Assembly (NCBI GenBank): GCA_903865465.1
Contig: CAIPJU010000366.1
Location: 1-10,602 of the forward strand
Source: an uncultured Bacteroidota bacterium
GTDB lineage: Bacteria > Bacteroidota > Bacteroidia > Bacteroidales > VadinHA17
Direction: 5' to 3'
DNA: 10,602 nt
Positions 1-7,130 of the stretch are shown in pieces. Below the pieces are notes generated by a model, which was given only the letters and a program-made list of their open reading frames with translations, searched no databases and was not told the DNA's origin. Both the position numbers and the translations under genes were made by a program. Position 1 is the stretch's first letter. Each line of letters opens with the position of its first letter.

Positions 1-158
1 ATAGCGAAAAGGCAGACAAGCATCCGTCGTGGTGCAGAAAGCCCTGATATACAATGACAGAGTATTAAGAATTACAAGCATCTTATTCAGAAAAAGACCC
101 TGCCATGAACTTAGAAACTCCATTTTTTATTTCCTTTGCAAAATTATAAAGAAACAGT

Positions 159-1352
159 ATGCAGAAAAAGGTGCCCTTGAGCGAACTCACCTTCCGACTC
201 ATGAGGTTCAGGGAACAAATGAACCAGGATTGCAAGGGATGGACTATAACCGCTATCTTCAGCAAGATAAATCAATATTATTTTACCGGAACGATGCAGG
301 ACGGAGTTCTGTTCATTCCCCGCGATGATGAAGCCCTCTTCTGGGTTCGCCGGAGTTATGAAAGGGCTGTTGAAGAGTCTTTTTTCCCGCTGATAAAGCC
401 GATGTCGACCTATCGGGAGCCTGCTGCCGTGATGAAAAATGTCAGAGGCACTCTACATCTTGAAAAAGAGATTATTCCTGTAGCCATGTTGCAGCGTTTT
501 CTTAAATATTTTCCTTTTGAAAAAACAGAATCTGCCGACATCCAGATCGGAAAAGTAAGAGCCATAAAGAGTAGTTACGAACTGGAATTAATGATTCAGT
601 CGGGAAAGATTCATCAGCATGTTTTTGAAGACCTGGTCCCTGGATTGCTCAAGGAAGGAATGAGTGAAATGGAACTGTTTTGCGATCTCTATTCAACGAT
701 GGTTCATGAAGGTCATCATGGTGTTGTACGATGGGGAATGTTCGGCACCGAATCCATTCTGGGTCATGTGGCATTTGGAGAGAGTTCCATCTATCCCACT
801 GCCATGCAGAGCCCCAACGGAAATTACGGGATGTGTCCAGCCGTACCAATAAACGGTAATCGTGACCGAAAGCTGCGGAAGGGAGATCTCGTCTACATAG
901 ATACCGGCTGCGGCTATGAAGGATATCATACTGACAAAACAATGACCTATATGTTCGGACACTCTCTTCCCGAATCAGCCATTGAGATACATCATCAGTG
1001 CCGGGAGATTCAGGATAGGGTGGCAGCCATGCTTCGGCCGGGAGCAATACCTTCAGTAATTTATAATGAGATAATTTCATCATTGAATCCTGACTTTATA
1101 GAGAATTTTATGGGTTTCAGGAATCGAAGGGTAAAGTTTATCGGACATGGAATCGGTCTGACAATTGATGAAGCGCCCGTTATTGCAAAGGGTTTTGATG
1201 AGCAGATAAGTGAGAACATGGTATTTGCTGTTGAGCCCAAAAAGGGAATTTCCGAAACCGGCATGGTAGGCATTGAAAACACCTTCGTTGTCACAGCTGA
1301 TGGAGGAAGAAGCATAACCGGCTCACATCCGGGACTGATAACTGTGTATTAA
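159..1352 (+). CDS. M24 family metallopeptidase (Xaa-Pro aminopeptidase/creatinase fold)
   Basis: This 397-residue protein is probably a cytoplasmic dinuclear-metal peptidase of the aminopeptidase P/prolidase group, which cleaves bonds next to proline; no export signal is seen. Residues about 13-125 fit the creatinase N-terminal domain and about 135-390 the pita-bread catalytic domain. All five usual metal ligands can be placed: D248 (IDTG), D259 (HTDKT), H330 (GHGIG), E359 (AVEP) and E373 (GIENT). The position seven residues after H330, usually His in aminopeptidase P, is D337 (IDEAP). I recall this Asp in a subgroup of bacterial M24 proteins, so it is probably a subfamily trait rather than damage. 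The start is the first ATG after an in-frame TAA at 147-149; upstream there is only a weak AAGAAA and no real ribosome binding site. The gene converges on aguB. The fold is certain; the substrate is not, and creatinase-like or prolidase activity remains possible. Confidence 0.93.
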   Translation: MQKKVPLSELTFRLMRFREQMNQDCKGWTITAIFSKINQYYFTGTMQDGVLFIPRDDEALFWVRRSYERAVEESFFPLIKPMSTYREPAAVMKNVRGTLHLEKEIIPVAMLQRFLKYFPFEKTESADIQIGKVRAIKSSYELELMIQSGKIHQHVFEDLVPGLLKEGMSEMELFCDLYSTMVHEGHHGVVRWGMFGTESILGHVAFGESSIYPTAMQSPNGNYGMCPAVPINGNRDRKLRKGDLVYIDTGCGYEGYHTDKTMTYMFGHSLPESAIEIHHQCREIQDRVAAMLRPGAIPSVIYNEIISSLNPDFIENFMGFRNRRVKFIGHGIGLTIDEAPVIAKGFDEQISENMVFAVEPKKGISETGMVGIENTFVVTADGGRSITGSHPGLITVY

Positions 1353-1366
1353 AAATCAATGAATAT

Positions 1367-1387
1367 AGCGAATTACACGTAATTGCT
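1367..1387. terminator. Palindrome between convergent genes, possible bidirectional terminator
   Basis: AATTAC (1371-1376) and GTAATT (1379-1384) are perfect inverted repeats. With one bulged G at 1370 the pairing extends outward through AGC/GCT (1367-1369 with 1385-1387). It lies in the 46-base gap between the two convergent stop codons. On the minus strand five T residues follow about 11 bases after the stem (complement of 1351-1355). On the plus strand no T-run follows. The stem is AT-rich and the loop short, so termination is only a suggestion. Confidence 0.35.
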
Positions 1388-1398
1388 TCTGAAAAAAA

Positions 1399-2283
1399 TC
1401 AATCAAGATACCTTTTGGTGAGGTCATCATAGGCGTCAATCCGGCGGTCCCTGAAAAATGGCCATATCCGTCGGACAGCTTCAGTTCGGGCCATGTCAAT
1501 CTCCACAACTTTATACAGTTCTTCCTTCTGACCTGCTTCCCAGATAATCTCACCTTGCGGCCCTGTAACAAAACTGGTTCCCCAGAAATCCTGTCCATTT
1601 GTTACACCAGTCCAGTCTTCTTCATGCCCAACACGGTTGACTGCTATAACAGGCAATCCATTTGCAACGGCATGGCCCCTTAATGAGAGCATCCATGAAT
1701 TATGCTGTCTCTCCTTTTCATCTTCAGCATCGGTGCTTTCGTATCCAATTGAAGTCGGGTAAATCAGAAGCTCTGCTCCTGCCATGGCCATCAGCCTGGC
1801 TGACTCGGGGAACCACTGATCCCAGCATATCAGAACACCCAGTTTTCCAAGAGACGTTGAAACAGGTGTAAATCCCAGGTCACCCTGAGTGAAATAGAAT
1901 TTTTCATAATAAGCAGGGTCCTCAGGAATGTGCATCTTCCTATACCTTCCTGCCTCTTTGCCATCTTTCTCGAAAACAACTGCTGTATTGTGGTAAATGC
2001 CGGCAGCTCTCTTCTCAAACAATGAAGTAACCAGGACTATTCCAAGTTCGCGGGCAACAGATGAAAACTGATTATAGACTGGTCCGGGAAAACTCTCTGC
2101 CAGATCGAACATTTTTATATCCTCTGCCTGGCAAAAATAGATATCAGAGTGAAGCTCCTGAAGAATTACCAGTTTTGCCCCCTCCCCTGCACATTTCCGG
2201 ATAAAACCAATGCTCTTTTCAATATTATCCTTCCTGTCGGGGGTACATCTCTGCTGTACGATACCTATCTTGAGTTTATTCAT
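1399..2283 (-). CDS. aguB: N-carbamoylputrescine amidase
   Basis: This cytoplasmic enzyme of the carbon-nitrogen hydrolase (nitrilase) superfamily hydrolyses N-carbamoylputrescine to putrescine, CO2 and ammonia, the last step of the agmatine deiminase route. The 294-residue length is normal for the family. The Glu-Lys-Cys catalytic triad is visible as E43 (LQELH), K116 (YRKMHIP) and C153 (LICWDQWFPE). The C-terminal FFRDRRIDAYDDLTKRYLD segment (276-294) is characteristic of plant and bacterial N-carbamoylputrescine amidases and separates this protein from generic omega-amidases. The gene follows aguA on the same strand after 42 bases, which strongly supports the assignment. The ATG at 2283 gives a standard N-terminus (KIGIVQ beta strand at residues 5-10). 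There is no clear Shine-Dalgarno sequence, as for its neighbours. Confidence 0.96.
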   Translation of the reverse strand: MNKLKIGIVQQRCTPDRKDNIEKSIGFIRKCAGEGAKLVILQELHSDIYFCQAEDIKMFDLAESFPGPVYNQFSSVARELGIVLVTSLFEKRAAGIYHNTAVVFEKDGKEAGRYRKMHIPEDPAYYEKFYFTQGDLGFTPVSTSLGKLGVLICWDQWFPESARLMAMAGAELLIYPTSIGYESTDAEDEKERQHNSWMLSLRGHAVANGLPVIAVNRVGHEEDWTGVTNGQDFWGTSFVTGPQGEIIWEAGQKEELYKVVEIDMARTEAVRRIWPFFRDRRIDAYDDLTKRYLD

Positions 2284-2325
2284 AACCAGCTGATTTATTT
2301 CAACAATGAGAGCCAGATGCCAAAA

Positions 2326-3396
2326 TTACTTATTATTTAACAAAACCTTCTCATGATATTGCATGGTTATACAGTGAAGGGATCCGTGCTGATCTATTAA
2401 GGGTCTGCAGTTAATACCAAAAACCTTTCTTTCGGGAAATATCCTCTGAATTGTCATTAAGGCCTCTTCATCCTGAGGAACATCATAGGTGGGGACCAGA
2501 ACGCCATCGTTAACCATCAGGAAGTTGGCATAGGTTGCAGGGAGCCTGTTACCCTCTGAGTCAAAACAGTTCTCCGGCCAGGGCAAGGCAATGAGTTCAT
2601 AGTTCTCATTATTGGCATTTGTGAACGTCATCAACTGCTTTTCCATATCCTTCAAAACTTCGTAATGTTCATCAGATGGGGAATCACATTTTACATAAGC
2701 TATTTTCGTCGGGGAACAAAGACGTGCAAGGGTATCTATATGCGAATCAGTATCATCGCCCGAAAGGTAGCCATGATCGAGCCAGAGAATCTTCTTCAGT
2801 CCGAAAACATCTTTCAGAAAATTGTCAATCTGATCCTTATTCATCTGCGGATTTCTTGCAGGTGAGAGGAGGCATTCCGAAGTTGTAAGCAAAGTTCCTT
2901 TCCCGTCAGATTCTATTGATCCACCTTCAAGGACAAAATCAAAGGCTTTCAGTCTGTTTGATGAAAGTACTTTTTGAAAAAGATTCCCGGTAATCTGATT
3001 GTCGAGGGAAGCTTCAAATTTCCGGCCCCATCCGTTAAAGGTAAAATCGTATAGAACCGGTTCCCGATCCCGGAGAACAGTAATAGCACCGTGGTCGCGT
3101 GCCCAGGTATCATTCGACTCTGTTTCGGCAAAAGTAATTGGGAATAAAGTCTTTTCAGTAAATAAAGCTGACACCTCTTGGATGGAATGACAAGCGACCA
3201 AAACAGGTTCAAACCAGGCGGTGGTTTGTATAATTTCAACAAAACAACTGACTACTTTATCATACATATAAGCCCAGTCGCTGTTTTTATGAGGAAAAGT
3301 AAACTGAACAAATGCCTGGGGTTCCCATTCTGCAGGTAAACGGATTCCTTTTAAGTTGATAGCCAAATCAATGGCTGCTTTGTTGGATGATACCAT
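2326..3396 (-). CDS. aguA: Agmatine deiminase
   Basis: This is a 356-residue member of the peptidylarginine deiminase-like (guanidino-group-modifying) family. It converts agmatine to N-carbamoylputrescine and ammonia in the cytoplasm. Family landmarks seen are RLPAEWEP (19-26), TFPH (33-36), NDTWARDHG (95-103), the LEGGS acid E157, SHID with H219 and D221, and the nucleophile C342 in HGSLHCIT (337-344). Together these give the Cys/His/acid set needed for catalysis. The next gene, aguB, uses its product, which makes agmatine a better substrate guess than peptidyl-arginine; bacterial agmatine deiminases and peptidylarginine deiminases are otherwise easily confused in annotation. The start at 3396 is the only Met ahead of the conserved N-terminal region. 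The gene lies 41 bases after the esterase stop codon on the same strand, so co-transcription is likely. No arginine decarboxylase gene is in the window to supply agmatine. Confidence 0.95.
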   Translation of the reverse strand: MVSSNKAAIDLAINLKGIRLPAEWEPQAFVQFTFPHKNSDWAYMYDKVVSCFVEIIQTTAWFEPVLVACHSIQEVSALFTEKTLFPITFAETESNDTWARDHGAITVLRDREPVLYDFTFNGWGRKFEASLDNQITGNLFQKVLSSNRLKAFDFVLEGGSIESDGKGTLLTTSECLLSPARNPQMNKDQIDNFLKDVFGLKKILWLDHGYLSGDDTDSHIDTLARLCSPTKIAYVKCDSPSDEHYEVLKDMEKQLMTFTNANNENYELIALPWPENCFDSEGNRLPATYANFLMVNDGVLVPTYDVPQDEEALMTIQRIFPERKVFGINCRPLIDQHGSLHCITMQYHEKVLLNNK

Positions 3397-3437
3397 TCAA
3401 TATTTTAATTTACGAAGTCACTGATTTGTTGAATTTG

Positions 3438-5114
3438 TCAACCTAACCTTCCTGTCTCTCTCCACATTTTCAATTCTTCGGCGTACCTGTCATTAATAAT
3501 CGCGCATTTGGTATCAATACGCATTGTCGGACGATCCTTAAAATCATAGGCCTTCCACTCGGGAGCTCCTTTTGCTGCCGGTTTGCCTGTCCGGGCAAAA
3601 GTGGTCCATAGTTCAGCCATATTATGCGAAGCAACAAACCTTGCCGGCTTTTTACCACCAAAATAACTATTTCCATTGGTACCGTCTTTGGGTGGCACTT
3701 CATTATTGAACTTGAAAGATATATCCATGGCATGTGGCGTGCCGAGAGGATAATCGGTACCGGGAATAAGGACTTCCGATTTATATCCGAAATTATACAA
3801 ATAGGCTGGTGCTCCGTTTTGCCTTGTCTTCTTTTCAGCAATATCGATTGACCCAAGTCCCATCATGTTAATAGATTCTATAGCAATGAATATATCTACG
3901 GCTGATGCTTTGGGACGGGTTTTCCTGTAGGTCTCAATTATCTTAGCGCTATCTTCTCCAAAATGTGGCTGCAACTTTCCCGGAAGACCGTTAAAATCAA
4001 TCTTAAAAACACTCTTATCCTGCGAGATCATTTCAAAAAATGTATATTCATCTTCGTTCCATCCCACCATAAGAGGTTTTGATGAAGATATACCTGGCGC
4101 TGCCGGGTCAAAAGGGTGATTTGGCAGAGCTCCTCCATCAACTATGGGAGAAAAACCTCCGGGCGAGGATTCCATGATTCCTCTTTTCTTATTTGTATCT
4201 GACACCTTTGGCGCGAGTGAAGGAAGTCTAAGCTGCAGGTCAAGAAAATCAGCAACGGGAACATCCAGAAGCTTTTTCCAGTTTTTTGGATCGATGTTCA
4301 ATTCTTTCAAAACCATTGCAGTGGTCCTTGATGCTGTTTCACGGGGAGTCATACGAACACCGGGACCACTCTCAATTGATGCCTTATTGAAAAAGGGAGC
4401 TGCTGAGGGCATGGCATAAAGACATGATGTCTTAGCCCCCCCTCCCGATTCGCCAAATATCATAACATTCGAAGGATCACCTCCGAATGATGAAATATTT
4501 TTATTAACCCACTCGAGTCCCGCAACTATATCGAGCATGCCCATTACACCCGATCCGGCATAATCAGCTCCGGCAATCTCATCAAGATAGAGGTAGCCCA
4601 TGATTCCAAGCCTGTGATTAGTCTCAACGACAACAACATCAAAGAAACGTGCGAGGTTTGAACCATCCTGTCCTGTTGACCCTCCCGACCCTGTACTAAA
4701 CCCGCCGCCATGATTATAGAACATAACGGGCCGTTTTTTATTATCGTTTGCAGGGGTCCAGACATTCAGGAAGAGGCAATCCTCAGCCGGTTTTGGTTCA
4801 TTAATGCCATAGGTCTGGTTTGGAGGCTGAATGGCAGGATTCCCCAGTTGAAGCGCATCGCGAACACCCGACCACGGTTCAAGGGGAGCAGGACGAAGAA
4901 AACGTCTTTTACCAGAAATTTTCCCTCCGTAAGGAATACCCCTGAATATGCTAACACCTTCGTTTCTGATACCACGGATTTTTCCGTGAACTATTTCTGC
5001 TGTCACATATTCATCGGCTTTAGTATACAATGATGAATAAAGGGATTTTGGCAGCGCTACTGCGGCTGCAGTAGCCAGTGATATTCCTGTGACAAATTTT
5101 CTCCGGTTTATCAT
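3438..5114 (-). CDS. Tat-signal type-B carboxylesterase/lipase family protein
   Basis: This 558-residue alpha/beta-hydrolase should hydrolyse carboxylic esters outside the cytoplasm. The N-terminus NRRKFVTGISLATAAAVALP (3-22) fits a twin-arginine signal: RR at 4-5, F7, then a hydrophobic stretch. The type-B carboxylesterase signatures are present: FRGIPY (57-62), EDCLFLNVWTP (111-121), oxyanion-hole HGGGF (135-139) and the nucleophile elbow GESGGG with S223. The likely acid is E356 in GWNEDEY, and the His is H461 in GTPHAMD. Length is typical of the family (roughly 500-560). It is the first gene of a probable minus-strand operon with aguA and aguB, but nothing in the sequence gives its substrate; p-nitrobenzyl-esterase-like or plant-ester cleavage are both possible. 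The start at 5114 is fixed by the Tat signal. A weak AGAG lies just upstream. Confidence 0.93.
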   Translation of the reverse strand: MINRRKFVTGISLATAAAVALPKSLYSSLYTKADEYVTAEIVHGKIRGIRNEGVSIFRGIPYGGKISGKRRFLRPAPLEPWSGVRDALQLGNPAIQPPNQTYGINEPKPAEDCLFLNVWTPANDNKKRPVMFYNHGGGFSTGSGGSTGQDGSNLARFFDVVVVETNHRLGIMGYLYLDEIAGADYAGSGVMGMLDIVAGLEWVNKNISSFGGDPSNVMIFGESGGGAKTSCLYAMPSAAPFFNKASIESGPGVRMTPRETASRTTAMVLKELNIDPKNWKKLLDVPVADFLDLQLRLPSLAPKVSDTNKKRGIMESSPGGFSPIVDGGALPNHPFDPAAPGISSSKPLMVGWNEDEYTFFEMISQDKSVFKIDFNGLPGKLQPHFGEDSAKIIETYRKTRPKASAVDIFIAIESINMMGLGSIDIAEKKTRQNGAPAYLYNFGYKSEVLIPGTDYPLGTPHAMDISFKFNNEVPPKDGTNGNSYFGGKKPARFVASHNMAELWTTFARTGKPAAKGAPEWKAYDFKDRPTMRIDTKCAIINDRYAEELKMWRETGRLG

Positions 5115-5151
5115 GACTCTATTTTAGATGTCCAATATAGTGTAATAACAA

Positions 5152-5159
5152 CAAAAATA
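5152..5159 (-). promoter_or_regulatory. Candidate -7 element of a Bacteroidota promoter for the esterase-aguAB cluster
   Basis: Read on the minus strand the sequence is TATTTTTG, an exact match to the Bacteroidota -7 consensus TAnnTTTG, 37 bases before the esterase ATG. No TTTG lies at the expected distance of about 20 bases upstream, and the region is AT-rich, so a chance match is quite possible. Confidence 0.3.
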
Positions 5160-5460
5160 AAAGGTATTCCAAAACAGTTTATCATGTTCAAGCTGCTTCA
5201 AAGTAGTAATAAGCATTTTCTGTGAAATATCGCTTAAGTCATTTTCAACTCAGTATAACTCATCTTCTCTTTTGCCGGGAGATTACATAATATCAGTAAC
5301 GGCCATTTGTAGGCAAATCGTCCCAATACTCATCTGAATGGGCAGGTGGGGAATTTTAAGTCAAGCTCTTTCATTTTGATATTTTTCAATGTTCAAAGAG
5401 ACGCTCCTTATCAAAAAGAGAATATCATCTGTCTTCAAAATATGTTATTCATAAAATCTG

Positions 5461-5550
5461 ACGAATAAACAGTGAATTGAGCATGCATAATCAGGGGACT
5501 ACATCGTATATTCGTTCTGAGTTTCAAAACCAGACATTATGAGACGAATA
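5461..5550. promoter_or_regulatory. Three ACGAATA motifs upstream of the nitroreductase, possible operator sites
   Basis: ACGAATA occurs at 5461-5467 and 5544-5550 on the plus strand and inverted (TATTCGT) at 5509-5515. The last two are part of a longer perfect 9-base inverted repeat, TATATTCGT (5507-5515) with ACGAATATA (5544-5552). The rightmost copy abuts TATCTTTT (5551-5558), one base away from the -7 consensus, which ends 26 bases before the ATG. The arrangement fits a regulator binding beside the promoter, but no regulator gene is in the window and the consensus is my inference. Confidence 0.3.
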
Positions 5551-5584
5551 TATCTTTTTTGTTAAATAAATCAAATCGCGCAAA

Positions 5585-6298
5585 ATGAAAAAAGCCGGAT
5601 TCTTAATAATCAGTTTTTTGTTGATCGGAAGCTTGTCTAAAGCTCAAATGGTCAAATCAATATCCTCAATGCCAAGCGATAAACCTATTCCGGTTAAAGA
5701 AGTAGTTGGAAAACCGGAACCCATTATCTGGGATGTATTTCAGAAACGCCGTTCGGTGCGGAAGTTCAGGAATGACAGCATACCGAAGAGTGATATTGTG
5801 AAGATCATTGATGCTGCACGCATGGCTCCCACTTCGGGTAATCAGCAACCCTGGAAATTCCTGGTTATCCGCGACAGGATGGTCATTAACAAAATGATGG
5901 AAGCCTGTGTTGCATCTGCAATGGTCAGATATAACCCTGCTACAGCCAGTCAAACCAAAGAACAGTACGCGGAGAAACTGAGGAAAACATATTCTGATGG
6001 TTATTTTTCAGCTCCTGTTTTTATTGTTGTTTTAACCGACAATAACTCGTTATATGCTGATTATAACCATTGGGACGGGCCTTTGGCCGCTGGCTACCTG
6101 CTGCTTGCAGCCAGGGCCCTGGGATATGGCACAGTATTTATTACTGATGCTATCCCTGAATCAGTTACGACTGAGGTGCTTCAGATTCCGGAGAGATATA
6201 CCAGAGTCTGTATCACTCCCCTGGGTGTGCCGGTTGAATGGCCGGTTACCCCTGAAAAAAAGAGACTCGAAGAGTTCATTGTTATTGACAAATTTTAG
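5585..6298 (+). CDS. Nitroreductase family protein with N-terminal signal peptide
   Basis: This 237-residue protein has a nitroreductase-fold FMN domain from about residue 47 to the end. FMN-contacting segments are visible: RRSVRKF (55-61), APTSGNQQPW (81-90) and ARALGYGT (176-183). Family members use NAD(P)H-reduced FMN to reduce nitro compounds, quinones, flavins or enones; the substrate cannot be told here. Residues 1-20 form a Sec-type signal (MKK, hydrophobic FLIISFLLIGSL, then SKA before Q21) with no lipobox Cys and no twin arginine, so the mature protein should start near Q21 and lie in the periplasm. That is unusual for a family whose reductant is cytoplasmic. The start at 5585 is the only one that includes the signal; there is no Shine-Dalgarno sequence. 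Mature length (about 217) is normal for the family. The cupin follows after 221 bases in which I see no gene. Confidence 0.92.
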   Translation: MKKAGFLIISFLLIGSLSKAQMVKSISSMPSDKPIPVKEVVGKPEPIIWDVFQKRRSVRKFRNDSIPKSDIVKIIDAARMAPTSGNQQPWKFLVIRDRMVINKMMEACVASAMVRYNPATASQTKEQYAEKLRKTYSDGYFSAPVFIVVLTDNNSLYADYNHWDGPLAAGYLLLAARALGYGTVFITDAIPESVTTEVLQIPERYTRVCITPLGVPVEWPVTPEKKRLEEFIVIDKF

Positions 6299-6519
6299 AC
6301 CAAAAAGGGGAGGAAAGAAAAGCATTTCAGAGCTGATTCAGAGCATATTTCAGCAGTTCTGGTTCATCTGAATACAGCTTAGTGCCTTCACTTCCTGAAA
6401 ACAAAATACCTTCAGCAACTGTTTCGTAAGAAATATGCATGCCGGAAATTCAGAATCCTTGTAAATCTGTACAATATCCAGGCAGAATAAAAATATTAAT
6501 AACCAGAAAATGATTCGAA

Positions 6520-6909
6520 ATGGAAAATCAAAAGAATTACAATGTAGCGGAAAATGGTCCCTGGGACAGCATAACACGTGTTGTATTGAGAGATACTTTG
6601 TCGCTTACAGGGGCTGAGATTTCAGCCAACCGTATTCCTGCTGGAAAGGCAAGCCCCTTTGCTCACGCCCATAAAAGGAACGAGGAGATCTACCTCTTCA
6701 CTTCGGGGAAAGGCTTGTTCTGGCTCGATGGAACAATAATTCCTGTCAGTGAAGGAAGTACAGTCAGGGTTTCGCCTGCTTGTGTCAGATCACTCAAGGC
6801 TGATGAAAATGAATCCCTGTCATTTTTTTGTGTACAGGTGGAGGCAGGTTCACTCATACAGGCCACAAGGGAGGATGGCATTATTTCGGACATTAAGCCT
6901 GCCTGGTGA
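6520..6909 (+). CDS. Small single-domain cupin protein
   Basis: This 129-residue protein is one cupin beta-barrel. Motif 1 is clear: G42, then H49, H51 and E55 or E56 (HAHKRNEE), then G63 or G65. Motif 2 is recognisable from G79 and P86 (GSTVRVSPACVRSLKAD), but the usual metal-binding His is replaced, with RS at 90-91. So only part of the normal 2-His-Glu-His site remains; similar R-containing motif 2 sequences occur in other small cupins, so this may be a subfamily trait. It could bind a metal with three ligands or act as a binding or regulatory domain. There is no DNA-binding domain, signal peptide or membrane segment, so it is probably cytoplasmic. It stands between the nitroreductase and the flavoprotein reductase with gaps of about 220 bases either side. 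I cannot name a reaction. Confidence 0.85.
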   Translation: MENQKNYNVAENGPWDSITRVVLRDTLSLTGAEISANRIPAGKASPFAHAHKRNEEIYLFTSGKGLFWLDGTIIPVSEGSTVRVSPACVRSLKADENESLSFFCVQVEAGSLIQATREDGIISDIKPAW

Positions 6910-7067
6910 TCTAATCTGAGTTTTTAATAATCAGCAAGATTATCTGAATCAACCTGATATTTGAGGAGTCAGCAGCTTTTTACTGCTTATACATCCGGAG
7001 GCCTTACTAAAATACCTTACGATTCTGAAGATCCACTTTAAAAATTCCGGGATGGACTGATTTATAA

Positions 7068-7087
7068 AACAATAAGGTTGTATTGTT
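7068..7087. promoter_or_regulatory. Perfect 7-base inverted repeat upstream of the reductase gene
   Basis: AACAATA (7068-7074) and TATTGTT (7081-7087) are exact inverted copies separated by six bases, centred about 53 bases before the ATG at 7131. The size and place fit a dimeric repressor or activator site. The stem would be too AT-rich to be a good terminator. No convincing promoter match was found around it, and no function is known. Confidence 0.3.
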
Positions 7088-7130
7088 GTTCTAATAGTTC
7101 TCATTTTAACTGATAAGATTCATTGCGTCA

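Larger units (their letters stand above)
5115..5584. other. Divergent intergenic region, no gene seen
   Basis: These 470 bases lie between the start codons of the esterase (minus) and nitroreductase (plus) and should hold both promoters. I found no convincing reading frame or RNA gene. They contain a candidate minus-strand promoter near 5155, a small inverted repeat ATTTG-TAGG-CAAAT (5305-5318), a bulged AT-rich inverted repeat with outer arms CTCTTT/AAAGAG (5366-5400), TTATTC/GAATAA arms (5445-5468), and three ACGAATA motifs listed separately. Confidence 0.6.

Noticed and set aside
1..57. Possible C-terminal end of an upstream plus-strand gene
   Set aside because: Two frames are open from base 1, one to a TGA at 55-57 and one to a TGA at 45-47. 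Either short tail could be chance, and neither gives a recognisable sequence.
131..138. TTCCTTTG as a -7 promoter element for the M24 gene
   Set aside because: It is one mismatch from TAnnTTTG, but no TTTG or TTG lies about 20 bases upstream and the leader would be only about 14 bases.
649..1083. 144-codon minus-strand open frame inside the M24 gene
   Set aside because: It lies entirely opposite a well-supported gene, has no recognisable motif and low-complexity-free but family-less sequence; it is a shadow frame.
4710..5033. 107-codon plus-strand open frame inside the esterase gene
   Set aside because: It covers conserved esterase motifs on the opposite strand and shows no protein family features.
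6971..6987. AGCAG/CTGCT stem after the cupin as a terminator
   Set aside because: The stem is only five base pairs, the T-run lies in its loop rather than after it, and it is 60 bases past the stop codon.
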